Source: Streptosporangium roseum DSM 43021 (GTDB lineage Bacteria; Actinomycetota; Actinomycetes; Streptosporangiales; Streptosporangiaceae). Taken from it: a stretch of DNA of 64,000 nucleotides. Each line of letters opens with the position of its first letter. Positions within the stretch are counted from its first letter, which is position 1. The notes beneath the pieces are model-generated. The model had not been told where the DNA came from. It did not search any database and saw nothing but the letters and a program-made list of their open reading frames with translations. The stretch is taken from assembly GCF_000024865.1 (NCBI RefSeq), contig NC_013595.1:186001-250000 (forward strand), given 5' to 3'. The position numbers and the translations under genes were made by a program. Shown here one piece after another: positions 33,418-42,319 of this stretch.

Positions 33418-34119
33418 TCAGTTCGGTGGGGTCAGGTCGACGAAGGCGGTGCAGTTCCCCGGCCACGCGGGATTCCCGGGTGTGCCGGGCGTGGGCTGCA
33501 CGGTGCACCGTGTGTGAGCGATCTCGCCGATCGCGCTCCGCACCGTGACATGGATGTCGTTGCCCATGCTCGCCAGGGAGACGGCGACCACGCTGCCCGG
33601 ATAGTTCGCCAGCGACGAGATGTCGACCCATCGGGGCACCGTTCGCAGATCCCGGATCAGTGTCGCCCCGTCGCTCCTGGCGGCTCCGATGAACGTGAGG
33701 CTGCCCTGGAACGCCGTGGCGAGGCTCGCGCTGGAGCCCTGCGGCCCCTGCGGGCCCTGCGGACCTGGCAGTCCCTGAGGTCCCTGAGCTCCCTGAGGTC
33801 CCCGGACTCCCTGGAGGCCCTGGGGACCCTGGGGGCCACGCAGACATTTGGACTGCTTGCCGTATGCGTTTTTGCAGCCTCCCGGTGTGAGGAACGTCGA
33901 ATTTCCGGAAGGGCCGCCGAAATGGCTGATCAGAGCCGTCCCGCCATTACGGGAGACCGGGTAGGGGAGGCTGGTGTCCGGCTTCTCCGCGGCGGCTCCG
34001 GCCGGCGCCTGGTGTGATCCCGCCAGGAACGCGCTGATTACTGTCGTCGCGACGATCCACGCCCGAACCCGCCTGCCGGGCTGTGGAGAGAGAGCACTCC
34101 TGTTGCCGTTAGAGGTCAT
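33418..34119 (-). CDS. Secreted protein with short collagen-like repeat
   Basis: 233 residues. The N-terminal signal segment is VRAWIVATTVISAFLAGS. After about residue 90 comes a collagen-like stretch (RGPQGPQGLQGVRGPQGAQG and GLPGPQGPQGPQG), some 11 G-x-y triplets. The C-terminal 100 residues are a beta-rich globular part with two Cys (TRCTVQ, WPGNCTAF). The stretch probably trimerises the protein outside the cell. ATG 34119 has GGAA upstream; ATG 34173 would add a polar extension. The 250 bp upstream contain no other gene. Role unknown; perhaps envelope or spore-surface related. Confidence 0.8.
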   Translation of the reverse strand: MTSNGNRSALSPQPGRRVRAWIVATTVISAFLAGSHQAPAGAAAEKPDTSLPYPVSRNGGTALISHFGGPSGNSTFLTPGGCKNAYGKQSKCLRGPQGPQGLQGVRGPQGAQGPQGLPGPQGPQGPQGSSASLATAFQGSLTFIGAARSDGATLIRDLRTVPRWVDISSLANYPGSVVAVSLASMGNDIHVTVRSAIGEIAHTRCTVQPTPGTPGNPAWPGNCTAFVDLTPPN

Positions 34120-34542
34120 TTCATTCCGTATCGTCGGTGGTTCCGCTGGATCGGGCTCATATGAAATCACCATGGCGGTGACAGCCGGGAGATATCCAAC
34201 GGTAGGGGTGACGGTGCGTCGATGCGGTTAACGGAGATTAAATGGGTGTCGCGGCGCGGGAAAAGTATTCTCATCCACCACTTCCGGCGGTTCGCTTTCC
34301 GGGCCGGATTACGACTTCGGTCCGAATCATCGAATTAGACGGAATTAATTTACGATGAGGGCGCATGGCCGGGATTCGGGGGATCGCGGCCCGCCGCGGG
34401 GCGTCGACGCGGAGCCCGCGACTCCGGGGGGCGACCGGCCCCGCTTCATCGCCTGAGGGGCTCTCCCGTCAGGCCGGGAGAGCCCCTCAGAGGGTCACAG
34501 GCGGACCGTGACGTCACAGGCGGACGCGGGGGTCCGCAGCCG

Positions 34543-35727
34543 TCACAGGTAGACGCGGGGGTCCGCCAGGAGCGGGCGCGACAGCCGTATGGTGATGAAC
34601 TCGTTGTCGTCGGGCCGGTCCGGCGTACGGCCGGCGGAGAACGGGAAGTTGTTGTCGTCCAGCACGCCCAGCGTCCGGTCGTCGAGGATCACGATGTCCT
34701 CGATGGTCTGGAACGGGAAGCGGAAGGTCTCCCCGAACCCGCCCAGGCCGCGCGGGTTGGCCAGGTCGAGCAGGTCGGCGACGAGGGTCTTGCGCAGGTC
34801 CCGGTCGCGGGTGTCCACCAGGTAGATGCGCTTGGTCCTGGCCGCGTCCCCCTGGAGGTTGTCACGCTCGATGACCAGGAACCGGTTCCGGTCGACGGCG
34901 ATCATGTCGCCGATCGCGTTGTCCGAGCTGTCCAGCCGGTAGGTCCAGCGCTTGCCGGTGTAGGCCCGCCTGCGCAGGTCGAACTCGTGCATCCGCAGCG
35001 ATCCGGACGGGTCGCCGGTCACGGTGCCCTCCAGCAGCGGATACAGCCTGCGGCCGTCGACCGAGCGGGCCATGCCCTCGAATCCCTTGCTCCGGCCCAG
35101 GTTGGGCTGGCCGCCGTCGAGGAACGGGTTCTCCGGGGCCTTCACGTCGGGCAGCGAGACGGGGGCCTCAAGCAGCCTGCCGGTAGGCGAGAAGTGCAGC
35201 AGGAACGGGCCGAACTCGTCGCCGATCCAGTAGGTGCCGTCGAGGGTCCGCACGATCGACTCCACGTCGAAGTCGGCGCCGGTCAGCTTCCGGTCGGTCC
35301 GGGTCAGCGGCCAGGTCACGTGACCGTCGGGGTCGCTCAGGTCGAACCCGCCGAGCACCTCGACCTTGCCCCGCCGGAAGTCGGGCCTGATCCGATGCAC
35401 CCGCAGCAGGAAGTCGGCGCTGTTGGCCTTGGCGCCGTAGCCGTTGTCGGACAGCGCGTCGAAGGTGCCGTCGTGCCGCCGTACGATGCCGCTGAAGCCC
35501 TGCACCGGCTGCCCGGCGAAGGGCGGGGTCACCCCGTTGACCGGCGCCGTTCCGAGCTGGGCCCCCGACGGCTCGCTTCCGGGCACGAACGTCTGGGCGG
35601 GCAGGGAGGCGAACCCGGTCAGCGTGGCGCGGTCGAACCCGGGGCGCCAGGGGTCGGCCACCGCGGGCGCGGCCATCGCCAGTGCCAGTACGGCCGCGCC
35701 AAGGGTGATCGTCATGCGTCGTCTCAT
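34543..35727 (-). CDS. Secreted esterase-like/phytase-like beta-propeller protein
   Basis: 394 residues with signal peptide MRRRMTITLGAAVLALAMAAPAVA. Conserved blocks are VQGFSGIVRRHDGTFDALSDNGYGAK, DFDVESIVRTLDGTYWIGDEFGPFLLHF and FEGMARSVDGRRLYPLLEG. FLVIERDN and a final LDDNNFPFSAGRTPDRPDDNEFITIRL follow. This is the PF13449 esterase-like/phytase family. Some members release phosphate and are induced by starvation. Expected to be exported; monocistronic. Confidence 0.88.
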   Translation of the reverse strand: MRRRMTITLGAAVLALAMAAPAVADPWRPGFDRATLTGFASLPAQTFVPGSEPSGAQLGTAPVNGVTPPFAGQPVQGFSGIVRRHDGTFDALSDNGYGAKANSADFLLRVHRIRPDFRRGKVEVLGGFDLSDPDGHVTWPLTRTDRKLTGADFDVESIVRTLDGTYWIGDEFGPFLLHFSPTGRLLEAPVSLPDVKAPENPFLDGGQPNLGRSKGFEGMARSVDGRRLYPLLEGTVTGDPSGSLRMHEFDLRRRAYTGKRWTYRLDSSDNAIGDMIAVDRNRFLVIERDNLQGDAARTKRIYLVDTRDRDLRKTLVADLLDLANPRGLGGFGETFRFPFQTIEDIVILDDRTLGVLDDNNFPFSAGRTPDRPDDNEFITIRLSRPLLADPRVYL

Positions 35728-35944
35728 GGCGGCACGCTAGGGAGTCCATGTGAACGGCTGATGTTGCGCTGCGGGCCGTACAGCGGAACACCTGGCAAAA
35801 CGGAGAAGACATCACATAAGGCGATCGGGAGGAGATATAGGCGAGTAACGACGAAGCCCGCGAAGCCCGCGAGGTCCACGGAGGCGGTGAAGTCGTGAAG
35901 TGGACTCTGCGGGGAGGTGAAGTGGACTCAGCGGGGAGAGGGCG

Positions 35945-36469
35945 GTGAGGCGAGGGATGCAACAGAACGGAGGTCCCCCGCGTCCTTGGGTCGTGGAGTT
36001 CACCGATTTCGTCGCCGCGCGGGGGAACGCGCTGTACCGGTACGGCTACGTCCTCACCGGTAACGCCGAGGATGCGGCCGACCTGACCCAGGAGGCGCTG
36101 ATGCGCTTGGGGGACGCATGGTCCAGGATCCGGAAAAAAGATGATCCAGAGGGGTACGTCCGCACGACCATGGCCCGCCTGCACATCAGTCTCTGGCGGC
36201 GGCTGCGCAGGGAACGGCTGGTCGAGGCGGTTCCCGAGGTGACCTACACCGACGATCGCCTCGACGGCGACGTCGGCCTGTGGAAAGAGCTGGAGGGCCT
36301 GCCGCCCAAACAGCGGGCGGTGCTGGTCCTGCGCTACTACGAGGACCTGCCGGACCAGGAGATCGCCGAGCTCCTCGGCATCTCGCGCGGCACGGTGCGC
36401 AGCCAGGCGGCCCGCGCGCTGGACAAACTCAGGATCCGGATCACCGATCTCGAAACGGGGCGAGTGTGA
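35945..36469 (+). CDS. SigE-family ECF RNA polymerase sigma factor
   Basis: 174 residues. Region 2: ALYRYGYVLTGNAEDAADLTQEALMRLGDAW. Region 4: LPPKQRAVLVLRYYEDLPDQEIAELLGISRGTVRSQAARALDKLRI. ATG 35957 is an alternative to GTG 35945. Its stop overlaps the ATG of the next gene as TGATG, so the two are co-translated; the partner has one membrane helix and may regulate it. Confidence 0.88.
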   Translation: MRRGMQQNGGPPRPWVVEFTDFVAARGNALYRYGYVLTGNAEDAADLTQEALMRLGDAWSRIRKKDDPEGYVRTTMARLHISLWRRLRRERLVEAVPEVTYTDDRLDGDVGLWKELEGLPPKQRAVLVLRYYEDLPDQEIAELLGISRGTVRSQAARALDKLRIRITDLETGRV

Positions 36470-37911
36470 TGACGTACGACAGGAGCGAGGCGGAGCTGGC
36501 CCGCACGCTGGCCGGCGCGGCCGACGCCGCGCCTCCACCGGTGGGCGACCTGCTCACGGCGGTTCACCGGCGGCGCGGGCGGCGCACGCGCAGGCGGGTG
36601 CAGTCCGCGCTCGCGGTCGCCGGGGTGATCGCGGTGATCGGCGGTGGTACGGCGGTGGCCAGGGGGACCTTCTCCAGCGGGGGCGGAGAAGGACGGATCC
36701 TCGCCGACGCCACGGCCACGGCCACGACGTCCGTCGGGCCGACCGGCACCGGCACCGGCAAGATCGCGATACGGCCCGCGGCCGAGGTGTGGCCCGCGGC
36801 GGTGACCAAGATTCCCATCAAGACGGCGGACGGCTGGAGATACCGGCCGGTCGCCGGGCTGAGCGCCACCGAGCTGCTGTTGGTCGCCGAGTCCTCCTTC
36901 GAGAAGGCCGGGCGGCTGGAGGCATATGACACCGCGGCCCGCCGGAGCACCGTGCTCACCGACACGCCTGCCCCCGAGGGGGTCAAGGGCTATTTCGTGC
37001 AGGCCGTCGAGGTGGGATCGGAGTACATCGCGTGGTGGGGGGAGACTCCCAACAACTCCGACAAATGGGCCGATTTCTGGGTGGTGCCCCGGGCCGGCGG
37101 CACGGCGAAGCAGGTCGGGCAGGTCACCGGAGACCTCTCCGAGGTGGAGCGGATCGGCGTCACCGCGGACTCCGTCGTCTGGTCGGCGGCCGGCGGGGGG
37201 ATCTACCGCATGCCCCTGGCCGGAGGCTCCCCGGAGAAGATCGCGGGGACGGACGGCCTCCACCTGATGTCCTGGCCATGGGCGGTTGACGTCGCCAACG
37301 GGAGAGAGGGCGAGGGCGAGCAGAAGAACCAGACCAAGGTGGTCAACCTGGAGACGGGGCAGACGACCGAGGTGAACGTCCCGGACGGTGTCCAGGGGCT
37401 CCGCTGCGGCCCGGTCTGGTGCTTCGGGAAGGAGAAGGACCAGGAGAACAACGCAAGCGTGGTGCAGCGGGTGGACGGTTCGGACCGCAAGAGCCCGCCG
37501 GACCTGAGCGCCTGGGGCGGGGGGCATCACCTCGCCCGCGGGTTCGGACTCTTCCAGGTCTCCGGGGTCGTGGGCCGGGACGCGCGGGGCGAGGAGATCG
37601 AGGACGCGCAGGCGCCGTTGGCCGCGGTGTACGACCCGGTCACCGGGACCACGGCCGGAATCGGCAAGCGGGACCCGTCCGGTGGAGGGGGCTACGGAAC
37701 CGGCACCTCCTCCTCGCCCACGTCGGTCCTCTACTGGGACGAGGGGCAGCGGCAGGTGGAGAAGTGCAGGAAGGTCGACGCCACCTCCGTCCCCCGACCG
37801 CCGGGAGAGCCTGTCCCCACGGGGAAGGTCACGTCGTGCACGACGACCGTGGAAGGCGGCGGCAAGGAGTACACGGTCGTGAACCTTCTCGCAGTCCCTC
37901 CGTCGGAATAA
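36469..37911 (+). CDS. Membrane-anchored beta-propeller-like protein coupled to the sigma factor
   Basis: 480 residues. A cytoplasmic N-terminal 45 residues (SEAELARTLAGAADAAPPPVGDLLTAVHRRRGRRTRRR) are followed by one helix (SALAVAGVIAVIGGGTAVA), then a large extracytoplasmic domain with repeated WD40/TolB-like strands (SEYIAWWGETPNNSDKWADFWVVP, ADSVVWSAAGGGIYRMPLAGG, GGHHLARGFGLFQVSG). The topology is like that of anti-sigma factors or sensors paired with SigE-family factors. No clear zinc anti-sigma motif is seen. Translation is coupled to the sigma gene. Confidence 0.75.
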   Translation: MTYDRSEAELARTLAGAADAAPPPVGDLLTAVHRRRGRRTRRRVQSALAVAGVIAVIGGGTAVARGTFSSGGGEGRILADATATATTSVGPTGTGTGKIAIRPAAEVWPAAVTKIPIKTADGWRYRPVAGLSATELLLVAESSFEKAGRLEAYDTAARRSTVLTDTPAPEGVKGYFVQAVEVGSEYIAWWGETPNNSDKWADFWVVPRAGGTAKQVGQVTGDLSEVERIGVTADSVVWSAAGGGIYRMPLAGGSPEKIAGTDGLHLMSWPWAVDVANGREGEGEQKNQTKVVNLETGQTTEVNVPDGVQGLRCGPVWCFGKEKDQENNASVVQRVDGSDRKSPPDLSAWGGGHHLARGFGLFQVSGVVGRDARGEEIEDAQAPLAAVYDPVTGTTAGIGKRDPSGGGGYGTGTSSSPTSVLYWDEGQRQVEKCRKVDATSVPRPPGEPVPTGKVTSCTTTVEGGGKEYTVVNLLAVPPSE

Positions 37912-37921
37912 AGTTCCAGGT

Positions 37922-38392
37922 ATGAGGATCTTCAACAATGTCAGGGAGCTCAAGGCGGCCGTCGGCGAGCATCTCGGCTACACCGAATGGCGCCGGATCA
38001 CCCAGGAACGGGTCAACCTGTTCGCCGACGCGACCGACGACCACCAGTGGATCCACGTGGACGTCGACAAGGCGAAGGAAGGACCGTTCGGGGGGACCAT
38101 CGCCCACGGCTACCTGAGCCTGTCGCTGCTGCCGTCATTCATGACGGAGCTGGTCCGGGTGGACGGCCTGGCCATGGGGATCAACTACGGGCTCAACAAG
38201 GTCCGTTTCCCCGCGCCGGTCCCGGTCGGCGCGCTGATCCGGGCGGGGGCGGAGCTCGTCGACGTCAAGGGAACCCCCTCGGGTTACCTGTCGAACATGC
38301 GGCTGACCATCGAGGCCGAGGGACAGAAGAGGCCGGTCTGCATCGCCGAGACCCTCTCCCTCTACGTCCCGGTCCCCGACGAGAGCTCCTGA
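37922..38392 (+). CDS. MaoC family (R)-hydratase
   Basis: 156 residues with the hydratase 2 motif complete: RVNLFADATDDHQWIHVDVDKAKEGPFGGTIAHGYLSLSLLP. The catalytic Asp and His lie in DATDDHQWIH. Closest in style to Nodulation protein N/enoyl-CoA hydratases of actinobacteria. ATG 37922 lies 11 bp after the previous stop, so it may be the third gene of the sigma operon. Its last 31 bp overlap the end of the opposing response-regulator gene. Confidence 0.9.
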   Translation: MRIFNNVRELKAAVGEHLGYTEWRRITQERVNLFADATDDHQWIHVDVDKAKEGPFGGTIAHGYLSLSLLPSFMTELVRVDGLAMGINYGLNKVRFPAPVPVGALIRAGAELVDVKGTPSGYLSNMRLTIEAEGQKRPVCIAETLSLYVPVPDESS

Positions 38393-39003
38393 GCCAGGAT
38401 CGCCGCCTGGACGCGGCTGCGGAGACCCAGCTTGTTCAGCAACCTGCTGACATGGGTCTTCGTGGTTGCCTCCGCCATGTCCAGCTCGACGGAGATCTCC
38501 GCGTTCGACATGCCCCGCCCGATGCAGGCCAGCACCTCCCGCTCGCGCGGGGTCAGGCCGCCGACCTCCTGCGGCCTGCGCTCCGGGACGGCCGTGCCGA
38601 AGGCCGAGATCAGCCGCCGGGTGACCGACGGTGAGATGAGCCCGTCCCCCCGGGCCACCACCCGAACGGCCTCCACCAGCGCGTCGGCGTCGGTGTTCTT
38701 GAGCAGGAACCCGGCGGCCCCCGCCCGCAGCGCCCCGAAGATGTATTCGTCGATGTCGAACGTGGTCAGGATCAGGACGTCGGCGATCCCGCTCAGCTCG
38801 CGCGTCGCGGAGATCCCGTCCAGCTTCGGCATCCGGATGTCCATCAGCACCACGTCGGGCCGCAGTCCGAGGGCCATGGCGACGGCCTGCTCCCCGTCCG
38901 AGGCCTGGCCGACGACCTCGATGTCCTCCTGGCCTTCGAGGATGAGGACGATCCCGGCGCGGACCGCCGCGTGGTCGTCGGCGACAAGGACTCGGATGGT
39001 CAT
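38362..39003 (-). CDS. NarL/LuxR-type response regulator
   Basis: 213 residues. Receiver: IRVLVADDHAAVRAG, phosphorylation Asp in PDVVLMDIRMPKLDG, Thr in VLILTTFDIDEY, Lys in AGFLLKNTDADAL. HTH: LTPREREVLACIGRGMSNAEISVELDMAEATTKTHVSRLLNKLGLRSRVQAAI. Its ATG overlaps the kinase stop as ATGA. The gene end overlaps MaoC tail-to-tail by 31 bp. Confidence 0.93.
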   Translation of the reverse strand: MTIRVLVADDHAAVRAGIVLILEGQEDIEVVGQASDGEQAVAMALGLRPDVVLMDIRMPKLDGISATRELSGIADVLILTTFDIDEYIFGALRAGAAGFLLKNTDADALVEAVRVVARGDGLISPSVTRRLISAFGTAVPERRPQEVGGLTPREREVLACIGRGMSNAEISVELDMAEATTKTHVSRLLNKLGLRSRVQAAILAQELSSGTGT

Positions 39004-40139
39004 GAGATCTCCCCGGTGGGCAGCTCGGCGCGGACACGCCAGCCGTCGTCGTGTGGTCCGGCCTCGATGGAGCCGCCGACGAGGACGGCCCGCTCCCGCA
39101 TCCCGATGAGTCCCGCGCCCGCGCCGGGAAGCGCCCGCCCGGCGCCGTCGACCGGGTTGTCCACGGTCAGGGTGAGCAGGCCGGGCCGGTAGCCGATCAC
39201 CAGGTCGGCGACCTTGCCGCCGTGCTTGAGCGCGTTGGTCAGCGACTCCTGGACGATCCGGTATCCGGCGAGGTCCACCGAGGCGGGCAGATCCCGGGCG
39301 TCGCCGTCCACCCGGAACCGCACCTCCAGCCCCGCCTCCCGCGCCCGTTCGGCCAGATCCTCCACCTCGGCCACCCGCCGCCGGGTGGCCTCGGCCTCCT
39401 CGCCGTCCTGCCGGAGCAGCCCGATCATGGTGCGCATCTCGGCCATGCCCTGGACGCTGTTCTCCCGGATGGACTCCATGACGTTCCGTACGGCCTCCGC
39501 GTTCAGGTCCTTACGGGAGAGCACGGCCGTGGACTGGATGGCGATCGCGCTGAAGTGGTTGGCGATCATGTCGTGCAGCTCCCTGGCCATCCGGGCCCGT
39601 TCGGAGTCCACCGCCGCCTGCCGGTCCAGCTCCGCCAGCCGCGCGACCTGCTCGGCCCTGGACCGTTCGGACTCGGCCCGGTCGTGGAGCTGCTTTATGA
39701 TCATCCCAGTGGAGACCGGGGTGACCCCGATGAGGCCGAGCTGAACGACGGCTACGGCGAGAAGGCTCAGATCGCGCGAGAAGAACCAGGCCGCCGTCCC
39801 GCCGACGACGGCGAAGACCGAGGTGATGCCGAGCATCCACTTGCCCAGCCTGGCCGGGCCGTACCGGACGGCCGCGTAGAGGTTGTCGGTGAAGACCAGG
39901 ATCGTGCCCATGGAGGGCCCCAGGAAGCCGTCCGCGACGATGGCCACGAGGCCCAGCCAGAGGGCGGCCATCGGCGAGCTCCGCCGTACCGCGACGCCCA
40001 GGCAGCTGACCAGCAGCGGTCCGACGAGCAGGTAGGCGGGCGTCGCCCGGTGCGGGTAGGCGTGGGCGGCCAGCAGGACGAGGCCGCCGGCGAAGCACGC
40101 CACCGCCCACAGCGCGTCGTCCCGTCTCATGCCCTCCAT
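39000..40139 (-). CDS. Sensor histidine kinase (HisKA_3 type)
   Basis: 379 residues. Five or so helices fill residues 10-145. The dimerisation box is DSERARMARELHDMIANHFSAIA with His near residue 189. The N-box is QESLTNALKHGGKVADLV and the G-box is GAGLIGMRERAVLVGG. The start ATG 40139 has GGAGGTGA just upstream; ATG 40130 is also plausible. Forms a two-gene operon with the regulator; targets unknown. Confidence 0.9.
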   Translation of the reverse strand: MEGMRRDDALWAVACFAGGLVLLAAHAYPHRATPAYLLVGPLLVSCLGVAVRRSSPMAALWLGLVAIVADGFLGPSMGTILVFTDNLYAAVRYGPARLGKWMLGITSVFAVVGGTAAWFFSRDLSLLAVAVVQLGLIGVTPVSTGMIIKQLHDRAESERSRAEQVARLAELDRQAAVDSERARMARELHDMIANHFSAIAIQSTAVLSRKDLNAEAVRNVMESIRENSVQGMAEMRTMIGLLRQDGEEAEATRRRVAEVEDLAERAREAGLEVRFRVDGDARDLPASVDLAGYRIVQESLTNALKHGGKVADLVIGYRPGLLTLTVDNPVDGAGRALPGAGAGLIGMRERAVLVGGSIEAGPHDDGWRVRAELPTGEIS

Positions 40140-40273
40140 CCCATCACCTCCGGCGGGACGATTGATCCGGCTGGGGAAGGGGCTGCCGTACACATGTCGT
40201 ACACACAAGGATGTAGGCCGGTTCATCACCCTCGACGATGTCCGGCCGGGGGGCGATCGGTGATCCTGGGACC

Positions 40274-40864
40274 ATGATTCTGGCGGTTATCATCGGTTGC
40301 GAGATTGGATTCTGGGTCCTCCTCGGGCTGGGGCTCGCCTCGCGCTATCTCTGGGGCATGCGGCGGCTCAGCACGGTCCTGCTGGTCTCGGTGCCACTGC
40401 TCGACGTGGTCCTGCTCACCGCCGCCGTCATCGACATGCGCGGCGGGGCGCAGGCGGCCTGGCACCACGGCCTGGCCGCCGCCTACCTCGGCTACTCGAT
40501 CGTCTTCGGCCACCGGACCGTCAAATGGGCCGACGCCGCGTTCGCCCACCGCTTCGCCGGAGGCCCCGCACCGCAGAAACCCCCGCCCGGCGGCATGGCC
40601 AGGGCCCGCTACGAATGGGGCGTGTGGATCCGCATCGTCATCGCGTACGGCATCACCTGCGCACTGCTGTTCGGCCTGATCCGCATCGTCGACGACCCCT
40701 CGCGGACGGCCGCTCTGACCGCCTTCATGGGCAGCCTGCTCAAGGTCCCGCTGATCGCGGCGCTCTGGCCGGTGAGCTACACCCTGTTCCCGAAGAAGAC
40801 GCCGAAGGAGGCCGCCGACGATCGGGACGGCGGCGGGAAGGTCACCAGCGACTCCAGCGCATGA
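40274..40864 (+). CDS. Membrane protein of unknown function
   Basis: 196 residues with helices AVIIGCEIGFWVLLGLGLAS, LSTVLLVSVPLLDVVLLTAAVI, AAWHHGLAAAYLGYSIVFGH, IRIVIAYGITCALLFGLIRIV and VPLIAALWPVSYTLF. The DUF of this type, with a YSIVFGHRTVKWADAAFAHRFAGG loop, recurs in actinobacteria. Divergent from the two-component operon, so it could be its target. Confidence 0.7.
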   Translation: MILAVIIGCEIGFWVLLGLGLASRYLWGMRRLSTVLLVSVPLLDVVLLTAAVIDMRGGAQAAWHHGLAAAYLGYSIVFGHRTVKWADAAFAHRFAGGPAPQKPPPGGMARARYEWGVWIRIVIAYGITCALLFGLIRIVDDPSRTAALTAFMGSLLKVPLIAALWPVSYTLFPKKTPKEAADDRDGGGKVTSDSSA

Positions 40865-40937
40865 CCTCCTCCACAGGCTTGGGGCCCGTCTGAATTGTGT
40901 ACTCCAGGGCGGAGACCACCTACATAGCCTGCGCGTG

Positions 40938-41150
40938 CGGTATGCAGAGGAGCCACACGGTTATGCAGAGGATTCGTGTGGCATGTGACTCGTGCGGCAT
41001 GCGTGAGACATGTGACTCGTGGGGCATGTGACTCGTGCGCCATGCGTAGGGCATGTGACTCGTGTGGCATGTAGGGAACCCGCGCAGTATGCAGAAGACT
41101 CGCACGGTATGCACAGAGGACCCGCACGGCACGCAGAGAACCTCGGTCCC
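40938..41150. repeat. Degenerate short tandem repeats in a gene-free stretch
   Basis: Units GTGACTCGTGCGGCAT(G) recur with spacings of 16 or 27 bp between 40981 and 41075, and GTATGCAGA-type units flank them. The interval 40865-41648 has no convincing gene. Confidence 0.7.
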
Positions 41151-41267
41151 TCCCGTTCCATGCAGAGCGACCCCAGCCATGTCCGGCCCTGCGAACAGGC
41201 ACACCCGGCCGGCATGAACCTCCAGACCGCAGACCCGATCGAGCGGAACGCGCCGACCTGCCCGCAG

Positions 41268-41337
41268 GTTCGCAGTTCGCAGTTCGCAGTTCGCAGTTCG
41301 TGGATCGCAGTTCGTGGATCGCGGATCGCGGATCGCG
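41268..41337. repeat. Ten heptanucleotide repeats
   Basis: Four perfect GTTCGCA units are followed by GTTCGTG, GATCGCA, GTTCGTG and three GATCGCG units: exactly 70 bp in phase 7. Confidence 0.9.
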
Positions 41338-41648
41338 GCGCGACCGCCGGGGCCTTCACCTGAAGATCCTCCGCGAGACCGTCCCCTCCGCGTCGCCCCC
41401 GAAGGCAGCTTCCACCGCACCGGACTCCGCCTGGCCGAGACAGCGACCCGCTGCCCGAGAGCGCTCCCTCGATCCTCCACACCGCCCCTGTCCCACCTGC
41501 GTGATCACCCCGGTCCTCCGATCCCATGAGCAGGGGACGTCCGCTCGCCCACACCGGAGAACGCGGAGATCGACGAGCCCGTCAGGGACGCGTCCGTTAA
41601 GTGGTTCGAGGCACGGCTCAAGACCCGCTATGATTACTTACGCAGCGA

Positions 41649-41721
41649 GCGGCCGTAGCTCAATGGATAGAGCATCTGACTACGGATCAGAAGGTTGGGG
41701 TTTCGAGTACCTCCGGCCGCA
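41649..41721 (+). tRNA. tRNA-Arg(ACG)
   Basis: A 73-nt gene. GCGGCCG pairs with CGGCCGC, discriminator A; anticodon stem TCTGA/TCAGA with loop CTACGGA, anticodon ACG; T arm GGGGTTTCGAGTACCTC is slightly irregular. CCA is not encoded. Its 3' half is repeated at 48130, 57151 and 60145. Confidence 0.92.
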
Positions 41722-41733
41722 CAGCAGGTCAAA

Positions 41734-41766
41734 GGCCCTCCGGGATCATCCCGGAGGGCCTTTTTC
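41734..41766 (+). terminator. Terminator after tRNA-Arg
   Basis: GGCCCTCCGGGA pairs with TCCCGGAGGGCC over 12 bp, followed by TTTTTC. Confidence 0.9.
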
Positions 41767-41857
41767 GTATCCGTACAGCAGCGATTTACAGCAACGGCGT
41801 CTGCCATCCGCCACTGATCGAGTGCCTTGGGCATGCTCCGCGTGAGAGGCATCCGTC

Positions 41858-42262
41858 GTGGAGGAGAGGAAGAATGTGACCGGGACCCGCATTCTCTCGT
41901 TCAAAGCCTGGCGAGGGGGCCGCTATGTCGGCCTGGCGGAGGTTCTCACCTCTCTGGGTGCCCCGATCGACGGCCACCGCTGGCGGTTGACCATCGACTG
42001 GCTCGTCTCCCCCGAGCTTGAAGCGATCACCGAGGCCACGGCGGGCTCGCTGGTGACCACGGGTCGTCTCATCGAACTGTTCAGCGTGGAGTGTCAGCTC
42101 ATCGATGGAGAGCTTGTCGGACACGGCGACAGCCCATCGGCGCCGGAGGTGAAGATCCGAGCGTTCGACAGCGGCCACTGGGATGTGCAGACGGACAGTC
42201 CTGAGCTGTTGGAAAAGATCGTCACGCTCTATCCCGACGCACAGGAGCTCCCCGAGTGGTGA
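41858..42262 (+). CDS. Hypothetical protein, small island ORF
   Basis: 134 residues: ILSFKAWRGGRYVGLAEVLTSLGAPIDGHRWRLTIDWLV, then LIELFSVECQLIDGELVGHGDS and FDSGHWDVQTDSPELLEKIVTLYPDAQ. The pattern is that of a compact alpha/beta domain. No family was recognised. It is the first gene beyond tRNA-Arg and is followed directly by an IS5 copy. Size and context resemble orphan immunity proteins, which is only a suggestion. Confidence 0.55.
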   Translation: MEERKNVTGTRILSFKAWRGGRYVGLAEVLTSLGAPIDGHRWRLTIDWLVSPELEAITEATAGSLVTTGRLIELFSVECQLIDGELVGHGDSPSAPEVKIRAFDSGHWDVQTDSPELLEKIVTLYPDAQELPEW

Positions 42263-42319
42263 ATCCGCGAGACATGCTGCGAAAGACCCTCCAGGAGCGG
42301 CGCATCCTGGAGGGCCTTA

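Noticed and set aside
36337..37953. 538-residue minus-strand frame opposite the sigma-coupled gene
   Set aside because: Antisense shadow; the plus strand has the TGATG coupling, a membrane helix and propeller-like strands.
40938..41150. CRISPR array
   Set aside because: Units are degenerate, spacing alternates between 16 and 27 bp, spacers are absent and no cas genes are found in the window.
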